From Diospyros lotus (taxonomy: Eukaryota > Streptophyta > Magnoliopsida > Ericales > Ebenaceae), in NCBI RefSeq assembly GCF_014633365.1, contig NC_068350.1:31797119-31861118 (forward strand): a stretch of 64,000 bases of DNA. Direction: 5' to 3'. The notes beneath the pieces were generated by a model, which worked only from the letters and a program-made list of their open reading frames with translations, ran no database searches and had not been told where the DNA came from. Shown piece by piece: positions 57,911-64,000 of this stretch. Every line of letters starts with the position of its first letter. Position 1 is the first letter of the stretch. Position numbers and translations under genes: made by a program.

Positions 57911-58939
57911 TACGAAAGATCAAATAACCCCAAATAATGCCAAACGATCGAAAAATAAAATTTCAATAGAAAACAAACCAGAATACCAAATCTAGGTAGT
58001 AAATTTGGACAAAAATAAATTTGGATTTGGGCTGGAAGATTGTTGGATCTAGAATGGCCTAATGGGTAGGGTCAAACTAAATCTGGATTGGATCTGGCCA
58101 ACATTTGGGCGTGCTTGGAAGCTTGGCTGTAATGGTGAAGGATACTACTATTGGAGAAGATGAAAGCACAGTGATTGTCGATGGTGGCACGGAGGCTAGT
58201 TTACAATGACAACAATGAATGGCAAGGTCACCATGAGCGACAGTGACAAAAGGCACAAGGGAATTTTGATTGTTATTTGAGGAGCAAGCAAAGACTAGTG
58301 ATGACGAAGTAGAGGAAGCTAACTATTGACGGTTGGGGTAGGAGAAGACGATCGGACTCTTAGAGAAATCGAAGGCGAATTGACAGTGGAAAAGGCACTA
58401 ATGTCAACAAGACAATGATGAAGGATGTTAAGAGGCCGACGAGGGTGACAAAGACCAAAGTTGATACCGACGATGGCGGAGATGATCGACAATAAGTGGT
58501 GATAAAGACCGATGATGGTGGTCAGGTAAGGAGACAAATGGTAGGCCAGAGAAGCTGAACGATCAACGACGAAGGTGAAAGGAACGAGTTGACGACAATG
58601 GATGACAATCGGAGACAAATACAACTAACAGTCACAATGGTTGAGGATGTTGGAGTCGCTGCTAGCGACAATAAAAGGCGAGGACAATGGTGGCAACAAT
58701 AACAATTTGTGCCCAAAAAAACTAAACTTTGAATTTGAAATTTTACTATTTTAAAATTTTGCTACAAATTAAAATTTTAAAATGTCCAGTTATTTGTTAT
58801 ATTAGATATTAGAATAAATTTAAAATTTAAATAAAAAGCTAAAATTTACATTTTAAAAAATTAATAGTTTTTTGTAAATAGGAATTTCATTACACAGAAA
58901 ATCATAAAAGTGTCCACATCCTTATGATAGAGCATACCC

Positions 58940-60160
58940 TAAGCATCACAACAAATGATTAAAGGAGTGCACAAAGAAAGTTCTCTACACAAAAAAGAAA
59001 AAGAAAACTATATAATTATGTACAATAATTAGAGGACATCTTTGAAAAATTATACCGAAAAAACTAACAAAATTTAATAGTTTGCATATTTATATTTTTT
59101 ATTTTATTTTATTATTATTGAAATACAACAATTATAAATTATAATCTTAAAATTTTGAACTTTGTGAAGGTAGAGCATAGGTATAGCACAAGCAGATCAA
59201 CAGTTAAGACTGCACTTTTCTCCCCCCACCAAAAAAAAAAAAAAAAAAAAACCAAAATTTATAATCTTGGTAATTTTGACTTTGTGGAGGTAGAGCACAA
59301 CTGAAGCACGATAAGATCAGCAGTTATAACTGTATTTTCCTCCCCTTCCGCCCCCCCCCCCCCAAAAAAAAAAAATTAACGTTTATAATTTGAAAAATTT
59401 AGACTTTGTGGAGTTAGAGCATGATTGTAGTACGAGAAGATCAATAGTTAAGGTTGCACTTTCTTCCACACACCCACCCCCCAAAAAAAAAAAAAAACAC
59501 AAAATGTTTATGACTACCATTTTAATCTAGCTTGAAAAGATCCAAATCTTCATATTCTCCTTTCTAATTTCTTGAAGCGTAAGAAGTGCCCTGCTTGACC
59601 CCTCAATGACAGGTTTGGCTAATATTATTGGTGATCTCCTAACAGTTTCTGATTGTGTTGAAGTGGCCTTGGACTTGTGGGAGGTTCTTCTTGTCGACTT
59701 GTTTGGTACCACTGGCTGCAAGGAAGTGCCTCAGAGATGGAGATTCCTTTGCTCTCGTTAAAATAATAAGACAAGTTTGAACTGTAAAATTAGTAGTTTT
59801 TAACAAAGAATTAATATTGTTTATGAATTTATAAAAGAGAAGAATGGTTGTCACCTCTATCTAGAAAATACAACTACAAAGAATTACACCACTCTGTTCT
59901 TACCAATCATCATGTATCTGCAGCTACACAATCATTTATCCTTGGGGTTTTATGATTCTCAATTTGATCAAGGTGACCAAAGATAAAAGGAAACACTAAT
60001 TAAGAATAGGTTATTAATTAATTTTTTATAAACTCACAATCCAAGTATTTACTTTATTCAACATGGATTCATGAGATAAAATGCAAATGAATGAACTTTA
60101 ATTTTACTAAATACTTCCAAAGCACTGAAGTAAAATTGCAGTGAAGACTTTACCTAAAAA
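58940..60160. repeat. Cassette 3, second copy
   Basis: It contains the poly-C/poly-A tandem units (59150-59500), the broken exon-like segment (59520-59750) and the cassette spacer, as in 33215-34440. Confidence 0.85.
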
Positions 60161-60330
60161 TGAGAGTTCCATTATCAGATTTTGGAGCCTGCAACGAAAA
60201 AAGTGATTTAGTGAACTTTAATTTTCGACTTGTGAATGAATATATGGAACTAAAATGCTAATAACGACATTTATACTACCTCATTTGTAGGAGAAGACTT
60301 GCCAGACTTATTGCAAGCCTTAGTAGGGTC
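60154..60330 (-). other. Candidate exons c and d, second copy
   Basis: These are second copies of 34560-34610 and 34434-34468 (at 60280-60330 and 60154-60188), with unchanged splice signals. Confidence 0.4.
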
Positions 60331-60504
60331 CTATTTCTTCTCAGAACCACAGGCTAGCATGTTAAGAAAGATGGAGACATGATCAATAAGGAAATTGTGC
60401 CCAAAATATTTTGCTTTCAAAGCTATACATCTAGATATTGTATAAAACAGCTACTTTAAAAGTTAAATAAAAATGCTAAAAAAGCACATGAAGAACTATA
60501 AATT

Positions 60505-60900
60505 GTTCTTTTTTTTTTTTTTTTTTTCTTTTTAAGGGAATATAAAGGCCGCATACATGAAGAAAACGCTGCCCCCACAGGAGGGATAGGGCTGAGGCAA
60601 GCTTAGAACAAATACTCCAAAGAGCAGACAAGCTAGGTCGACACATCCTAGCACTAACCTAACAGACACAAAGGTTTCCCCAGTAGACCAAATGAAACAA
60701 TTGGAAACAAAAATACAAATAACAACCATGATAGGGTGACTAACTGTGTGTTACTAGGGAGGAAACTGAAAGCCTAGGTGTATAGCTAAGTCGCACCAGC
60801 AAGAGGACTTGCATTGATCGGCCCAATGCTCCAAAGAGCACAATGGTGACAAGGGCACGTACTTAGGACAAACAACACCTACCTAGACACCCAAGAAATC
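60505..60900 (-). mobile_element. Retroposon-like sequence, second copy
   Basis: The same as 34785-35180 except for the composition of the T-rich tail. Confidence 0.45.
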
Positions 60901-62403
60901 AACTGATTGTACTAGCAAATATTTGCAAACAAAACATATAAAATAGCTGCAAATTGTTAATCCATTGAAAAATCTAGTGCCAACTTAGTGCTTAACATGA
61001 ATGACATAATTCTTTTCCCAGCTCATACTCTAGTAAGAATGAAACCTAATCATTTTCTCCAAAAGCTTTCAGTACAACAGTAAATTAGAAAAGCATGCAA
61101 AATAGCAAGAAAGTTGATGATAGAGCTGAGCTAATTTCAAGCCCTTTTCAAAAAATAACATGATAAATTTGTTTGCTCTATTTGTTGAAAACGAAAAAAT
61201 AACAAGATAATTTTTTTGTTGAAAACGAAATTAATGAAGATAGATGAATTACATGTAGTGACCAACAAGAAAAAAATAAAAATCAAGAAAGGAATAATTA
61301 AAGCGAGACCATTTTCAAGCTCTAAGTCCACTCATTCGAAAGTGTTTTTATGCTCCAAACCACCATAAGTCTCCGTATTGTTATGGGACACATGAGGAGA
61401 CAAATGATTTTGGAATTAAAAAAGATTATCATTTTGAATTGGTGGATCATCAATTGGTAGATCTTCCCGGAGATTTCCAAAATTGGGGAAAAATGAAGTC
61501 ATTTGAGTCGCTGGAATTCATTGTAACCTTTTATAACAGTTAATCCTACAAAGACAATAAGATATTTATTTATTTGCTTGGTATGTAATAATATTTAATT
61601 TAGAACTTAGTCATAAAAGCTTCATAGACTGCAAGAGATAATTAAGGGTTAAATGTTTTGCTAAATCACCTTCATCAAAATTACAACATTTAAATTAATT
61701 AAATGAAAATGAGGCACAAAGCAATTAATGTGACATCAAATAGTTTTCTAATATCTTCAAAATGTTTTACTAGCAACAGTAGTCATAAGTTATAATCTTT
61801 TTTGGTCAGTTAAAAAGTTTAAATAGAGGGTTTTATTCACAAAAATTAGGAGGGTTGAGGGATAATGAAATGACCACAAGAAATGATAAGAACAAATTAG
61901 TAATAGTAGTTAGAGATTTAGTATCGATAAAAAACCTATAAGTCACTTGTTTTCATTTGATATATCCATTTGTGTGTCCTTATATTCATAAAAAATCTCT
62001 TACTAATAAAAAAAATTAAATGTCTAAACCAAGAAACTATCGCATAAATTGATATTTTCTGCTTTTCTGCTTCAATTCATTCTTGATTCCTAATTTGTCA
62101 CCTTTTTTGTTGATGCGGTGTTGTGTTTTACTTTTGCTTTCCCAATATTGTTGGTTTGGACATTTGTTTTTTCTTTTTCTTAATAATATCTTAGCTTCTA
62201 TAAAAAAAAATCCCAAAAATATATCCCTTTGATCACCCAACATATATTTGTACCAAAATTGAAATTTTAGATTAAATAAAATGAAATGATTTGGATATTC
62301 TAATTGAGAAGCTAAACTTTTTATGAAATTTGTTCTATTTGGAAATCTCTTTCACACACAACTCGTGCCATATCATTTCTTAGATTTGTCCTCAAGACAT
62401 ATA

Positions 62404-62520
62404 TCGAGCAGTTGGATGAGCAATATACTAGTGTCAATTCAGTGGATTGTGAGTTCGATCTTCACCCTGCGTAAGAAGTAAAAACTCAATTTGCGATTTA
62501 GCTCCCCTGACATAATCAAA
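62404..62520 (+). mobile_element. SINE-like sequence, second copy
   Basis: Effectively identical to 36684-36800. Confidence 0.55.
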
Positions 62521-62901
62521 GGAACAAATATCAAAGATCGCGTAAAGATGATCATCCCAATTTCTTAGACAAATTTATAATTGAGATATCCATGGCTTTA
62601 AGTTGAAAATCAAAGTTGTAGATACCTCACCTTATGTCCTTTAAGAAAAAGAAATGGTAAAACAATGAATTAGACTTTTGCGCACAACCTATAGAGAAAT
62701 GAGAACTTTGTTCGAGGCCTTCAAATCAGATTGATATCCTGAAAACCCTTGAAAGCCATTAAGAAAAGGAATGAAATCATTTATCTCAAAGTCTAATAAG
62801 TAGTGAAAATTTGCGTCACACTAAAGAAATTACTGAAGGATTAGAAAAAGAAGAAAAATAAAAAACGAATTTTGAAAGTTATTTAGAAAGAGTATATCTA
62901 C

Positions 62902-63425
62902 CGTTAAAGGGAGCTTTAAATTTCTGTTGGTATCTCTGTTTCTCGTTTTGCTCAACGCTGGTAGGTTTTGTGTTCCCTGAGTACCTCTTGTTCTCATTTG
63001 CACAATGCCAGTTGCTTTGCAAATGAAACATATATAGACACATACACACATTGACGATTAATGCTGTAATAAATGTTGAAGATATTGAAAACCCTAATTT
63101 AATTAATTTTATTTACATTTTTTCCTACCATCGAAATATCTCACAATATTCTACTCTAATATATTAAACTTCAAACAATCATACCACTATTGAGTTTTTC
63201 ATTTTATTTTTTTTTTGTTTTTATTTTGTGATATATAAAACCTTGGGTAAAAACTAAAAGAACATCAATAAAATAAAGAAAATTATTCTGCACTCCGGCA
63301 TCTAAGGATGGATTGGTAGAGAGAACTAGAGAAGAAAGCTGACAAAAAAGGACAATAGTTTGAGAGATTGTAGCATAGAGATTCCCAATAGAATTCAACT
63401 ACTTACCTTGAGGGTTCATATCCAT
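62902..63425 (-). other. Candidate exons a and b, second copy
   Basis: Exon a lies at 63407-63425 and exon b at 62902-63014, with unchanged splice signals and phase. Confidence 0.4.
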
Positions 63426-64000
63426 GAAGTTTTGATAGCTAGCTATTATGCTTCCCCTAAGAGCCACCAAAAGCATGACATCACAACATAAACTAAGCAA
63501 AGTAAGAAAATACAAGGAAGCCTAAGTAAATGAAGCAATAACTAAAAACAAAAGGAGAAAGATAGATCAATGAATTCCATATGCTCTTACAGATACCAAT
63601 GAGGGGATCATATCTTTGGGTTAAGAACTATATAGCTTGCACCCACAGCTTTAAGAACAACGTGATTCCATTAGTTCGAGTCTTCTCTCCTTTCATCTCC
63701 TTAGGAAATCTTCTCAATAATTTCTTCATTGTCATCTTTGATTACTTCCCTTTCTCATGTTGGATCATGCCTTCACCTTCTCCAAAGAAGCAAGACATTC
63801 CTCAGTCATTAATGGGAAGAGAAAGTAGGCTCCTGATTACATTTTTCTTTCTTTAGAGTTAAAGAGGATTATTCTTATGGATTTGTTCCTTTAACCTTCA
63901 TCTGATCCAACTGAGTTGATAAGAGGTAGCTGCTAACCTAAGATTAACTTATAGAGTTGAGCATTCACTTTGTGAAATAAATGTCATAGATCAAGAAAGT

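Larger units (their letters stand above)
51967..64000 (+). repeat. Copy 2 of the 12 kb direct duplication
   Basis: It is nearly identical to 26243-38280. I noted roughly two dozen differences by eye, mostly homopolymer lengths plus a few substitutions. They are concentrated in the first 1.2 kb after the gap and rare beyond about 55400. It carries every feature of copy 1 at an offset of about 25720 and leaves the window. Confidence 0.95.

Overview
This is a plant nuclear genome window, most likely from a dicot. It is AT-rich, holds one ordinary plant-specific gene with a GT-AG intron, and is otherwise mostly transposable elements: long Ty3/gypsy-type LTRs, Copia-type LTRs, Cassandra elements carrying 5S rRNA-like sequence, a Helitron end, MITE-like and foldback elements, and SINE-like pieces. 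A run of exactly 100 N (51867-51966) marks an assembly gap. I see no bacterial, organellar or viral genome features.

Layout. 1-8560 is a nest. An old Ty3/gypsy pol remnant has been opened by a solo Cassandra LTR (4356-4594) and by a 2.66 kb solo LTR (4680-7338, target duplication GACAA). It lies next to a decayed Copia LTR (2561-4294), which is preceded by another long LTR (1-2560). 9458-17344 looks like a Helitron that encoded an RPA/DUF223-like protein. It was later invaded by a Copia solo LTR (10287-12151, TSD TAATC) and a reverse-oriented long solo LTR (13115-15806, TSD CTATG). 17345-26240 is AT-rich spacer with a divergent tandem duplication, foldback and MITE-like elements. 26243-38280 is a segment with a three-fold tandem repeat of an unrecognised gene cassette joined to Copia gag/protease remnants. 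It also holds a 3.06 kb solo LTR (28532-31590, TSD CTAAG) and candidate exons on the minus strand. 38377 to about 42314 is another long LTR holding a tandem Cassandra array (40230-41691, TSD AGATT). 42448-44519 is a minus-strand Tat-like gypsy fragment (LTR, primer-binding region, gag). 44795-45224 is a Copia LTR piece.

The only gene I call with confidence is at 45677-47666 on the minus strand: a two-exon gene for a 338-residue protein of the membrane-associated kinase regulator (MAKR/BKI1-like) type. It is flanked by AT-rich spacer up to the gap.

51967-64000 repeats 26243-38280 almost base for base in the same orientation, including the nested solo LTR and its target duplication. The repeat begins exactly at the N gap and runs off the window. 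Differences cluster next to the gap. It is either a very recent duplication or, more likely in my view, an uncollapsed haplotype or contig overlap. No coordinated pathway or operon is present. The interest lies in the nesting record, the tandem Cassandra array, the exon-cassette amplification and the duplicated block.
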